Shown here: positions 6,251-14,114 of the stretch, one piece after another
Position numbering within the stretch: the stretch's first letter is position 1
Layout: the number at the start of each line of letters is the position of its first letter
Assembly: GCF_002855575.1 (NCBI RefSeq)
Contig: NZ_PKRQ01000005.1
Coordinates: 1-64,000, forward strand
DNA: 64,000 nucleotides
Source: Tabrizicola sp. TH137
Lineage (GTDB): Bacteria; Pseudomonadota; Alphaproteobacteria; Rhodobacterales; Rhodobacteraceae
Direction: 5' to 3'
The notes under the pieces: model-generated
Seen by the model: only the letters and a program-made list of their open reading frames with translations
Told to the model about the DNA's origin: nothing
Databases searched by the model: none
Program-made: the position numbers and the translations under genes

Positions 6251-7084
6251 CTAAGTCATTGCCACGGAACGTCGCTGCGATGCGTCTTGCAGACGCGATC
6301 GCGTCGCAGCGGAGATCGTGGCAACCATGTAACCCGACTTCAGGTCTCCCAGCATCGTTGTGGCGTCAGGATGTCCGGAACGCCAAAGGAGGCCAATAAG
6401 GGCGCAGACCAAAGCGTCAAGCATGTCTTGATCCGCCTTTCGTGGCGTATCCAAGTCGCGAAGGGTTTCTACCCAAGCAACCACTTCTGCCAGACCAAGA
6501 GCATCGGCAACCTTTCCAACGACTTGAACAACGGCGTACCAGTCATGCATTCGGAACCTGCTTCGATTTGCCGGGTTGTACTTGGGCGCTCCCATGCGCA
6601 GGGCAAACCGGTCGTCTAAAGACGGCAGCGACAACGCTGGAAACACCTCAATCAAGAAATGACCATGCGAAGCGGCCCGAGCCTCAAGCGGAGACTGGAC
6701 AGCACCAAGTGATGCAATGAATGTCCAGATTGGAGCATCGTCACAAAACATTCCGATCTTGCTACGATTGGCGGGCTGCACACCTCCACCGACAAAGGAC
6801 ACAAGAGATGCAGCGACCTTATCGACCGGCCGGCTTCCTGTGAGGTTCGGAACAACGGTTGGTTGGTCAAGAGCCACGAGGCTCAGATCGTAATCTGTGC
6901 GCACTGCTTCGATGAAGTGCAGTGCGTCTGAAAAGGATGTCAAACGAGGCGCCAGAAATCCTGCATGACCCCTTGTATTGAATGTGATTGCGCATATCGC
7001 GCCGGGAGCCTTTGGATTATCCGTCCAAGCCGAGTCAAATCCGAAAACGACAACATTCTTCTGAGGAGTAACCAGATCCATCAA
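6251..7084 (-). CDS. DUF429 protein (predicted RNase H-fold nuclease)
   Basis: The 277-residue protein matches the DUF429 pattern: FGFDSAW (D17), LVALDQP (D73), an NRSKIG...FCDDAPIW block, LIEVFPALSLPSL (E146), KYNPANRSRF and a terminal DQDMLDALVCALIGLLW (D220/D223). The spaced acidic residues fit an RNase H-like two-metal active site. No substrate is established for the family. It is the first gene of a probable two-gene unit with the GIY-YIG gene. Base composition is closer to that gene than to the high-GC core genes. I see no clear promoter or operator in the 690-bp gap upstream. Confidence 0.75.
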   Translation of the reverse strand: MMDLVTPQKNVVVFGFDSAWTDNPKAPGAICAITFNTRGHAGFLAPRLTSFSDALHFIEAVRTDYDLSLVALDQPTVVPNLTGSRPVDKVAASLVSFVGGGVQPANRSKIGMFCDDAPIWTFIASLGAVQSPLEARAASHGHFLIEVFPALSLPSLDDRFALRMGAPKYNPANRSRFRMHDWYAVVQVVGKVADALGLAEVVAWVETLRDLDTPRKADQDMLDALVCALIGLLWRSGHPDATTMLGDLKSGYMVATISAATRSRLQDASQRRSVAMT

Positions 7085-7773
7085 TCAACCGAGTGCCTCT
7101 CTACAAAACGAGTAAGTGAGCTGGGACCTTGCCGCCCTCGTGCCACATTCGCACTATTGCACTGCTGCCCGCACCGCTCGAGTCCTTTCCTGCACTCCCC
7201 TCACATTCCCCACGCCCTATTGCCCACCCCGCCGGGTCCGGATCCCGAGGGCAGCCAGTTCTGAAGCGATCGTCTGGAGTGACGTGTGCCTTGCCGACCG
7301 GATGTCCGCGATCTGCCTCCCCTGAGCTTCCAGCCCCAGCCCTGATTGCCCCTGCCTTGCGGCAGAGTCCCGCTAATATGCCACCAGCCGCATCGTCCCC
7401 TCCGGATGTACAGAACTGCCTAACGTTGGCTACGCAGTTTTGGTCTCCTCGGTCATAAGTGGGAATCGAATCTCAGCTCTGAATCGAACCGGAAAGCGGA
7501 CGTCGTTCAAGCACAAGCCAAGGGCTGCTTTCCGCCCAATCCAATTGAGCCGTCATGCCTTGTCGGCGCGACCACTGGTCGCGGCAGACAGGCAGCAACG
7601 GGCGGAAAGCCGACGCTCACCTCTCCACCTCGACCGACCGCTCTTTCGCGCATCTTGACAGACCAATCCCTTATCTGGGATGCATGGTTCATGGGGATTG
7701 CGCGCTCCCCACGAGGCGTCAGCTGAAGACCGCGTTTCAAATCACCTGAAACATGACCCTCGGAGGGACGCGG
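7085..7773. other. 690-bp gap between the DUF429 and chromate resistance genes
   Basis: No gene is convincing on either strand: the open frames are Ser/Pro/Arg-rich and lack Shine-Dalgarno sequences. The stretch should contain the divergent promoters of the DUF429 gene and the chr genes, but I can name no site with confidence. It may include decayed coding sequence. Confidence 0.4.
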
Positions 7774-8607
7774 ATGCCTGCGCCTGACGCCATTTCCTGC
7801 GAAAAACTTGCCAAACTGATCGGCACGCCGAAGGCTCCGATCGTCCTCGACGTGCGACGGGCTGCAATGCGCGAGGAAGACCCACGCGCAATCCCAACGG
7901 CGCGCCTGCTGTCCGACGATGACATGACGCCCTCTGCTGTTTCTGGCTTGCGTCCTTCACTTGGGGGACAGCCAGTCGTCGTGGCCTGCGCTGCGGGTCA
8001 TGGGCGAAGCCAGGGGCTCGCGGCCCTGCTCCGTGCTGCTGGGGTGGCGGCAGAATATCTGGATGGGGGCCATGCTGCTTGGGTTGCCGCCGGTCTGCCC
8101 ACCTATGATCCCCGCAAGATCGGCGGGCGCGATGGCGATGGCCGCACCCTATGGGTCACGCGGGCGCGTCCCAAGATCGACCGCATTGCGTGCCCGTGGC
8201 TCATCCGGCGGTTCATCGATCCCCGCGCCATCTTCCTCTTCGTCTCACCGCAGGAAGTGCGCGCGGTTGGCGAGGCGATGGGTGCCGCTCCTTTCGACAT
8301 CGAGGATGTGTTTTGGAGCCATCGGGGCGAGACCTGCACGTTCGACACGCTGATCGCGGAGTTCGGTTTGGCAATTCCCGCGCTTGACCGGCTCGCCACC
8401 ATCGTTCGCGGTGCGGATACGGCACGGCCTGATCTCGCGCCGGAATGTGCGGGCCTGCTAGCGGCTTCGCTTGGGCTGTCGCGGATGCACACGGACGACC
8501 ACACGCAGCTCGAAGCCGGAATGGCACTTTACGACGCGTTCTACCGCTGGGCGCGCGACGCGACCGAGGAAACCCACAACTGGCCCAACAGCGCAAAGGC
8601 GAAATGA
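7774..8607 (+). CDS. ChrB-like chromate resistance protein (rhodanese + ChrB C-terminal domain)
   Basis: The 277-residue protein has an N-terminal rhodanese-like domain (VLDVRR, then CAAGHGRS with the active-site Cys at 72) joined to a ChrB_C domain (RIACPWLIRRFIDP, PFDIEDVFWSHRGE, TFDTLIAEFGL, IVRGADTARPDLAPE, ATEETHNWP). Rhodanese-ChrB fusions of this type occur beside chrA in proteobacteria and are linked to chromate sensing or resistance. I start at the second ATG (7774) because GGAGGG lies 7 nt before it. Its stop overlaps the chrA start (ATGA), so the two are co-translated. Whether it regulates chrA or handles chromate directly is not decided by the sequence. Confidence 0.85.
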   Translation: MPAPDAISCEKLAKLIGTPKAPIVLDVRRAAMREEDPRAIPTARLLSDDDMTPSAVSGLRPSLGGQPVVVACAAGHGRSQGLAALLRAAGVAAEYLDGGHAAWVAAGLPTYDPRKIGGRDGDGRTLWVTRARPKIDRIACPWLIRRFIDPRAIFLFVSPQEVRAVGEAMGAAPFDIEDVFWSHRGETCTFDTLIAEFGLAIPALDRLATIVRGADTARPDLAPECAGLLAASLGLSRMHTDDHTQLEAGMALYDAFYRWARDATEETHNWPNSAKAK

Positions 8608-9964
8608 TGAGCCGCCCCGAACGCCCGACCCTGCGGGAAGCAACCGTCGTCTGGGCGCGTATCGCGGCCCTGTCCTTTGGTGGTCCAGCGGGCCAGATCG
8701 CGGTGATGCATCGTGTGCTGGTCGAGGAAAAGCGTTGGCTGGGAGATGGGCGTTTCCTGCATGCTCTGAACTTCTGCATGCTTCTTCCGGGTCCCGAGGC
8801 GCAGCAACTGGCCACCTATATCGGTTGGTTGATGCACGGCGTGCGCGGAGCGCTGGTGGCAGGTGGCCTCTTCATTCTGCCCGGCGTGCTGGCGATCATG
8901 GGGCTGAGTTGGCTGTATGCCGCCTATGGCGAGGTGGGCTTCGTCTCGGCCCTATTCTTTGGGTTGAAGGCGGCAGTGCTGGCCATCGTCTTGCAGGCCG
9001 TGGTTCGGGTCGGAAAGCGCGCGCTTAAGAACAGCGCGATGCGCGTCATCGCGGCGATCTCGTTCCTTGCCATCTTCGCTTTCCAGACCCCGTTCCCCCT
9101 GATCGTGGCCGCCGCCGCCATGATCGGCTTGGCGGGTGCGAAGGCGGGGCTGCGTGCCTTTCGTGCGGGTGGCGGTCATGGAGCGGTGGGCAAGGCGCAT
9201 GTCGATGACGCAGAGACCCTCCTGGGCGAAGAGGCTGCCCTCCCCCCGAACGCCCGCCGCGATGCGATGCGAGCGGGGTTCGCGGCTGTCGCGCTCTGGC
9301 TTCTGCCCGTCGCGGCCATCGTCCTTTTGGCCCCCGGAACCGTCTTCGCCGACATCGCGACTTATTTCTCCAAGCTAGCCGTGCTGACCTTCGGCGGAGC
9401 GTATGCCGTTCTGGCATGGGTCGCCCAAGCGGCTGTCGGCACCTATGGCTGGCTTCAACCCGGTGAAATGCTCGATGGCCTCGGCATGGCGGAGACCACG
9501 CCCGGCCCGCTGATCATGGTGCTACAATTCGTGGGCTTCATGGGCGCACTGCGCGAGGCGGGTTGGGATTATCCCTTCATTGCCGGAACACTGGGCGGAT
9601 TGCTCACCACATGGGTGACCTTTGCCCCCTGCTTTGCGTGGATTTTTCTCGGTGCTCCCTTCATGGAGGGGTTGCGTAAGAACGAAGCACTGTCGGCAGC
9701 CCTGTCCGCGGTGACGGCGGCAGTCGTCGGGGTGATCCTGAACCTTGCGGTCTGGTTCGCCATGCACGTGGTCTGGCGGGAGGTGGAGCGTGGCGGAGCA
9801 GGACCCGTGCAGATGGACATACCCGTTTGGTCTTCGACCCTGTGGCCGCGGTCGTGTCGATCCTTGCCATCGTCGCCGTGTTCCGCGTGAAACTCGGCAT
9901 GGCGACCGTTCTCGCCGGATCGGCGGCGCTCGGACTGGCGCTGCACCTCGCCGGACTGGTCTGA
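8604..9964 (+). CDS. chrA: Chromate efflux transporter ChrA, with a C-terminal frameshift
   Basis: This is a CHR-family long-form transporter with two homologous halves: SFGGPAGQIAVMHR in the first and LTFGGAYAVLAWV in the second, each followed by a GPEAQQ- or TTPGPL-type motif and several membrane segments. It exports chromate from the cytoplasm. The start overlaps the chrB-like stop. The continuous frame ends at 9890 in a non-hydrophobic tail (WSSTLWPRSCRSL). In the -1 frame from about 9830, however, the expected last helices appear (FDPVAAVVSILAIVAVF...LALHLAGLV) and end at 9964. One base therefore seems to be missing or added near 9830. This is a real mutation or a sequencing error; most of the protein is intact. 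Confidence 0.8.
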
Positions 9965-9986
9965 TCGGGCCCAGCCGGGGCCTGCA

Positions 9987-11294
9987 TCAGGCGCTGCGCG
10001 GCCACCTTCTGTGGAGCTCGTCTATCACCAGAGCATGTGCGTGCACGGATCCATGTTCGTGCAGATGCGGATGGTCCGGCGGCAGGTCGGGATGGTCATG
10101 CGCAAGGGTCTCTGGATCATTCGCGGGCCAGAGGCGCAGGACCGCCGCCAGAGCCAGCGCCCCGATTACGGCCAGCGAGAGGGCTGCCGCGGAGAGGCCC
10201 CCCCCCGCCCCGATCCATCCGGCCAGCGGGTAGGTCACCAGCCAGCAGGCATGCGACAGGGCGAATTGCGCGGCAAAAACCGCGCCGCGATCCACCTCTC
10301 GAGCCGAGCGGTTGATGATCCGTCCGATGGGTGTCTGCGTGAGCGAGAAGCCGAAGCCGATCACCGCCCAAAGGACCAGCAAGATGGGCAAACTGCCGAC
10401 TAGTGGCACGCCCGCGACGCCCGCAACCATCAGCACCGCGCCGCCGATCATCACAGGGCGATCAGGCACTCGGGCCAGGATGCGCGGCAGAATGAACGCC
10501 GCCAGCATCGATCCCGCGCCGAAGGCTGCGAAGGCCAGCGCCACCGTTTCCTCACCCAGACGCAGCCTAGCCTGCACCAGAACGACCGTGTTCACATAAA
10601 CCATCGCCCCCGCAGCCGCGACCGCCGCCTCCATCACCATCAGTCCGCGCAGGCGCGGCGTGCGGACATAGATGCGGACGCCCTTGGTCACATCCGCCCA
10701 GAAATGCCCCGGCTCGCCAACCGCTCTTGCCGGAAGCCTCGCGGTAATGACCAGTAACGCCGACCCGAGGAACCCCGCAACCGTGCCGGCAAACAGCACC
10801 GGGAAACTGACGACAGTCAGTAGGGCTGCCGCGAGGATGGGCGAGGCGACCTGTTCCAGATCCTCGGCCAGACGCAGCAGAGAAAGCGCGTTGGTGTAAT
10901 CGTCCTCGTCCTTCAGCACATCGGGGATCACCGCCTGAAACGCGGGCGTGAAGCCCGCCGATGCGGCTTGAAGCGCGAAGATCAGCACATAGACCTGCCA
11001 GACTTGATCCACAAAGGGCAGGAAGGCGATCACCCCAGCTCGGATGAGGTCCAACGCCACCAGAAAGGCTCGGCGCGGCAGGCGCTCCGCCACAGCCGCC
11101 GCAACGGGGGCGAGCGTCACATAGGCCACCATCTTGATTGCAAGCGCGGTGCCGAGGACCGCCCCCGCTTCCTCGCCCGCCAGTTGCCATGCGAGCAAGC
11201 CGAGGGCGACCGTGGCAAGGCCCGTGCCCAGCAGCGCCACGATCTGCGCGGCAAAGAGATGGCGGAATGTCGGGTTCTTAAGGGTGAGAAGCAT
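9987..11294 (-). CDS. MFS metal exporter with His-rich tail (NrsD/NreB-like)
   Basis: The 435-residue protein is a 12-helix major facilitator. It starts LLTLKNPTFRHLFAAQIVALLGTGLA without a signal peptide and has the AERLPRRAFLVALDLIRAG loop of drug/metal exporters. The cytoplasmic C-terminus is rich in histidine (HDHPDLPPDHPHLHEHGSVHAH), a feature of nickel exporters NrsD and NreB. Its start codon overlaps the stop of the CsoR/RcnR-type repressor gene (TGATG), so expression is coupled to a metal sensor. With the HupE-like permease nearby, nickel (or cobalt) efflux is the best guess; copper cannot be excluded from sequence alone. Confidence 0.8.
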   Translation of the reverse strand: MLLTLKNPTFRHLFAAQIVALLGTGLATVALGLLAWQLAGEEAGAVLGTALAIKMVAYVTLAPVAAAVAERLPRRAFLVALDLIRAGVIAFLPFVDQVWQVYVLIFALQAASAGFTPAFQAVIPDVLKDEDDYTNALSLLRLAEDLEQVASPILAAALLTVVSFPVLFAGTVAGFLGSALLVITARLPARAVGEPGHFWADVTKGVRIYVRTPRLRGLMVMEAAVAAAGAMVYVNTVVLVQARLRLGEETVALAFAAFGAGSMLAAFILPRILARVPDRPVMIGGAVLMVAGVAGVPLVGSLPILLVLWAVIGFGFSLTQTPIGRIINRSAREVDRGAVFAAQFALSHACWLVTYPLAGWIGAGGGLSAAALSLAVIGALALAAVLRLWPANDPETLAHDHPDLPPDHPHLHEHGSVHAHALVIDELHRRWPRSA

Positions 11295-11551
11295 CAGAGC
11301 AACTTTGTCAGGGCCTTGATCTCGGCCATGTCATGCCCATGTCCGTCCGATAGGCAGTGGTCGATGTGATCGTGGATAAGAGCCCGCTTCGCCTCGGCCA
11401 TCGCCCGCTCCACCGCGTGGAGTTGGGTGGCGATGTCGAGGCAGGGCTGGCCCTCCTCGATCATCGTGACGACACGGCGCAGATGCCCTTCGGCACGTTT
11501 CAGCCGGGTGGCGATGGCGGGGTGGCTTGCATGGCGGTGCGGTTCTGTCAT
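11294..11551 (-). CDS. CsoR/RcnR/InrS-family metal-sensing repressor
   Basis: The 85-residue all-helical repressor of the CsoR/RcnR/FrmR family has ATRLKRAEGHLRRVVTMIEEG and ALIHDHIDHCL as the family signatures. The likely metal ligands are H5, C37, H62 and C66. Their spacing (32, 25, 4) equals that of the nickel sensor InrS (H21, C53, H78, C82). A pure CsoR copper site would use only the Cys-His-Cys part. It should bind the GC-tract operator at 11561-11580, repress itself and the MFS exporter, and release when metal binds. It heads the exporter operon, and the His-rich protein gene diverges from the same operator. Confidence 0.88.
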   Translation of the reverse strand: MTEPHRHASHPAIATRLKRAEGHLRRVVTMIEEGQPCLDIATQLHAVERAMAEAKRALIHDHIDHCLSDGHGHDMAEIKALTKLL

Positions 11552-11560
11552 ATAGCCAGC

Positions 11561-11580
11561 CTAACCCCCCGGGGGGGATA
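11561..11580. promoter_or_regulatory. G/C-tract operator for the CsoR/InrS-type repressor
   Basis: CTAACCCCCCGGGGGGGATA is a near-palindrome of a C6 and a G7 tract flanked by TA-rich steps. This is the layout of RcnR, CsoR and InrS operators. It lies 10 bp upstream of the repressor start and 38 bp before the divergent gene start at 11619, so one site could control both directions. Confidence 0.75.
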
Positions 11581-11618
11581 GAGCAAGGCGAGGCGTGGAA
11601 ATCACGCCTAAGGGGCAG

Positions 11619-11954
11619 ATGAGCGGAAAGCGTGGCATATTCGCGTGGATTACAGCACTTGTGCTGACGCTGTCGCTTGCCTTCGCGCCGATTTTCTCAG
11701 CGGTCACGCACGGCCCCGGACAGTTGGCCGTGGAAGCGGATCACGCCGCATGGCACGCCGAACAGGGCGAGCATTGGGATGCGACAGATCACGGCCATCA
11801 CAGTTCAGCCGACCATGACCACACGCCAAGTGTGATCCTGCCGACAGCAGGTGCAATGGAGCACCACCCGGCAACCGAGCTTTGGGTCGCCCAGTCAAGC
11901 CAGCTTTCCGGCATCACCCGCGACGGCCCGCACCGCCCTCCACGTCTGACCTGA
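11619..11954 (+). CDS. His-rich exported protein of the metal island
   Basis: The 111-residue protein has an N-terminal hydrophobic segment (FAWITALVLTLSLAFAPIFS) that serves as a signal peptide or anchor. The His/Asp-rich region after it (DHAAWHAEQGEHW, DHGHHSSADHDH, MEHHPATELW) is likely to bind metal in the periplasm. I start at 11619, where AAGGGG precedes the ATG; an upstream in-frame GTG (11595) lacks a good site. It diverges from the repressor-exporter operon over the shared operator and precedes the HupE-like gene, so it is probably the first gene of a metal-regulated unit. No catalytic motif is seen. Confidence 0.65.
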   Translation: MSGKRGIFAWITALVLTLSLAFAPIFSAVTHGPGQLAVEADHAAWHAEQGEHWDATDHGHHSSADHDHTPSVILPTAGAMEHHPATELWVAQSSQLSGITRDGPHRPPRLT

Positions 11955-12020
11955 CCGATCCTTCGCGGCGGGGCAGCTTGTCCTCGCCATGCGCCGTCAG
12001 TCATCAAACGGGAAAACCAA

Positions 12021-12728
12021 ATGACACCCTACCTTCCGACGCAAGGCCGCGTCTGGACGGTGCTTGCCATCCTCTGCGTCACGATCCTCTGGGCGGGCGC
12101 GGCGCTGGCACATGCCGTCACCCTTGGCGACAAGGGCTATATCCAGGAAATCACCGGACCGCACTTCCTCCCCTTCCTCTATCTGGGCGCGAAGCACATG
12201 GTCACGGGCTATGACCACATCCTCTTCCTTTTCGGCGTGATCTTCTTCCTCTACGGAATGAAGGAGATCGGTCTTTACGTAACCCTCTTCGCCATCGGCC
12301 ATTCGACGACGATGATCCTCGGCGTCTGGTTCAACTTCGGCATCAACGCTTACATCATCGACGCGATCATCGGCTTCTCGGTGGTCTACAAGGCGCTCGA
12401 CAATCTCGGGGCGTTCCGCCTGTGGTTCGGGGTGCAACCCGATACGCGGGTGGCGACGCTGGTCTTCGGCTTCCTGCACGGCTTTGGCCTCGCTTCGAAG
12501 ATCATCGAATACAACATCGCACCCGACGGGCTTCTGGTGAACCTGATCGCGTTCAACCTTGGCGTTGAACTCGGCCAACTCACCGCCCTCGCGCTCATCC
12601 TGCTCTTCATGCAGCGATGGCGCGCGTCACCGTCCTTTGGCCGTCAGGCCTATACCGCCAACGTCATCATGATCGGCCTTGGTGCCTACCTGATGGGCTT
12701 CCAGCTCATCGGTCTGGCCCTGGCCTGA
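12021..12728 (+). CDS. HupE/UreJ-type membrane protein (nickel/cobalt permease family)
   Basis: The 235-residue protein has a signal-like first helix ending GAALAHA and about six more membrane helices. Conserved His motifs mark the HupE/UreJ_2 group: GYDHILFLFGV, AIGHSTTMILG and FGFLHGFGLA. Family members carry nickel or cobalt across the inner membrane, often as diffusion facilitators. Here it sits between a His-rich periplasmic protein and an anchored protein of unknown role, beside a nickel-type sensor, so export or controlled entry of Ni/Co is likely. Direction of transport is not shown by the sequence. Confidence 0.82.
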   Translation: MTPYLPTQGRVWTVLAILCVTILWAGAALAHAVTLGDKGYIQEITGPHFLPFLYLGAKHMVTGYDHILFLFGVIFFLYGMKEIGLYVTLFAIGHSTTMILGVWFNFGINAYIIDAIIGFSVVYKALDNLGAFRLWFGVQPDTRVATLVFGFLHGFGLASKIIEYNIAPDGLLVNLIAFNLGVELGQLTALALILLFMQRWRASPSFGRQAYTANVIMIGLGAYLMGFQLIGLALA

Positions 12729-12739
12729 GGGAGCATCCC

Positions 12740-13633
12740 ATGAACAACAAGTTCGACATCACCCACGCCCCGCAAACCCCGCTCCGTGCCGAGCGCAACC
12801 CCCGACGTGATGGCGCAGGCCATATCCGCGGGGTGGAGGCGACGTCCGGCGGCCTGATCCGCTCCACCCTGATTGCTTCGGGGGCGGCGGCGGCCATGCT
12901 GACCATCGTCTATTTGCCCGCCGAATACGGGATCGACCCGACCGGCTTCGGTGCGGTCCTCGGCCTGACCGAAATGGGCCAGATCAAGCAGCAGCTTTAT
13001 GCAGAGGCCGAGGCGGAGGACGCCGCTGCAGCCAACGCGCCCGTCACCCTGGACTCCGACACTCTGGCCCGGCTCGACCGGATCGAGGCGCAGCTTGCCA
13101 CCATCGGCGCGGTGATTGGCGCGCCACCCGCGGTGACCGAGGCACCGACGGAAGCCGCTGAAGCAGTGTCGGCGGCAACCCCCGCCCCCGAACCGGCACC
13201 GGAACCCGCACCGGAGGTCGTGGCCGAACCAGCACCGGAGGTCGTGACCGAACCCGCACCGGAGGCCGCCCCCGCCGAAACCGCAGCCGCCGTCGAAGCG
13301 GCAGTTGCCGCGGCAACAGCCGGCTGGCGTGACGAGGTCAGCTACACCCTCGCCCCGGGCGAAGGGATCGAGGTGAAGCTCGCCATGCAGGAAGGCCAGA
13401 CCGCCCGTTTCTACTGGACGGCCAACGGCGCGGTGGTGAATTACGACACCCACGGTGACGGCAGTGGCCAGAAGGTCAGCTACGAACAAGGCCGCGGCGT
13501 GCCAGAACAGGAAGGCGAACTCACCGCCGCCTTCACCGGCAACCACGGCTGGTTCTGGCGCAACCGAACCGACGCGCCGGTGACGGTGACGCTCCGGACC
13601 GCAGGCGACTATACCGAGATGAAGGCTCCATGA
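12740..13633 (+). CDS. Membrane-anchored protein with Pro/Ala/Glu repeat linker
   Basis: The 297-residue protein has a cytoplasmic N-terminus of about 40 residues, one transmembrane helix (LIRSTLIASGAAAAMLTIVYL), a short helical region, a low-complexity linker built from PAPEP/APEVV repeats (about residues 145-180), and a C-terminal globular domain (GWRDEVSYTLAPGEGIEVKL...ARFYWTANG...NHGWFWRNRTD). Such proteins are annotated as transmembrane anchor proteins and follow hupE-like genes. The C-terminal domain is expected in the periplasm; its role is unknown. It starts 11 bp after the hupE-like stop, so it is in the same operon. A perfect hairpin follows the stop. Confidence 0.7.
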   Translation: MNNKFDITHAPQTPLRAERNPRRDGAGHIRGVEATSGGLIRSTLIASGAAAAMLTIVYLPAEYGIDPTGFGAVLGLTEMGQIKQQLYAEAEAEDAAAANAPVTLDSDTLARLDRIEAQLATIGAVIGAPPAVTEAPTEAAEAVSAATPAPEPAPEPAPEVVAEPAPEVVTEPAPEAAPAETAAAVEAAVAAATAGWRDEVSYTLAPGEGIEVKLAMQEGQTARFYWTANGAVVNYDTHGDGSGQKVSYEQGRGVPEQEGELTAAFTGNHGWFWRNRTDAPVTVTLRTAGDYTEMKAP

Positions 13634-13644
13634 AGGGAGTAAAT

Positions 13645-13668
13645 CCGGCGGCTCGGAAGAGCCGCCGG
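13645..13668 (+). terminator. Hairpin after the metal island operon
   Basis: CCGGCGGCTC, loop GGAA, GAGCCGCCGG forms a perfect 10-bp stem 11 bp after the stop at 13633. It lacks a long U-run, so it may be a weak terminator or an mRNA 3' end stabiliser. Confidence 0.6.
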
Positions 13669-13887
13669 AACAAACCTGCCGGTCGGCACATGTGCGGCAA
13701 CAGGCAGCTTTGGGCCGAAAGCACTCATTCCAAGGACAAAAGTTGTCCGGGTCATTTGCTGCTTAGGGGTGCCTATCGTTTTTCCTCGAAATAACATGAG
13801 CAACACCACAGCGGTATACCAATCGGCACACACAATTAGTCAGAAAACCAATAACATCTTGAATTATATAAACAATTTTTGAAAAAA

Positions 13888-13978
13888 TGGCGGACAGTGA
13901 GGGATTCGAACCCTCGAGACGGTTCCCCGCCTACACACTTTCCAGGCGTGCGCCTTCGACCACTCGGCCAACTGTCCG
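13888..13978 (-). tRNA. tRNA-Ser (anticodon GGA)
   Basis: Read on the minus strand this is a 91-nt class II tRNA. The acceptor stem CGGACAG/CTGTCCG (13972-13978 with 13891-13897), a long variable arm (GGCGGGGAACCGTC), the T-arm GGGTTCGAATCCC and an encoded CCA (13888-13890) are all seen. The anticodon loop CTGGAAA gives GGA, decoding UCC/UCU serine codons. Its 3' end faces the metal/IS region (1-13887), the orientation expected if an integrase used it as an attachment site. The 220 bp beyond the 3' end are AT-rich and hold no gene. Confidence 0.95.
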
Positions 13979-14114
13979 TGGCGCACTCCTTAAGGCTTGC
14001 GGGCGGAGGGCGCAAGGGGGCGGCTGTGGGGTCTTCGGAGCGGGGGGAGGCCGGTGTCGGGCGGCCGGAAGGGTGGCCGGAGGCGGCTTATGCATGAGTG
14101 GCTCCGGGCGGCGG

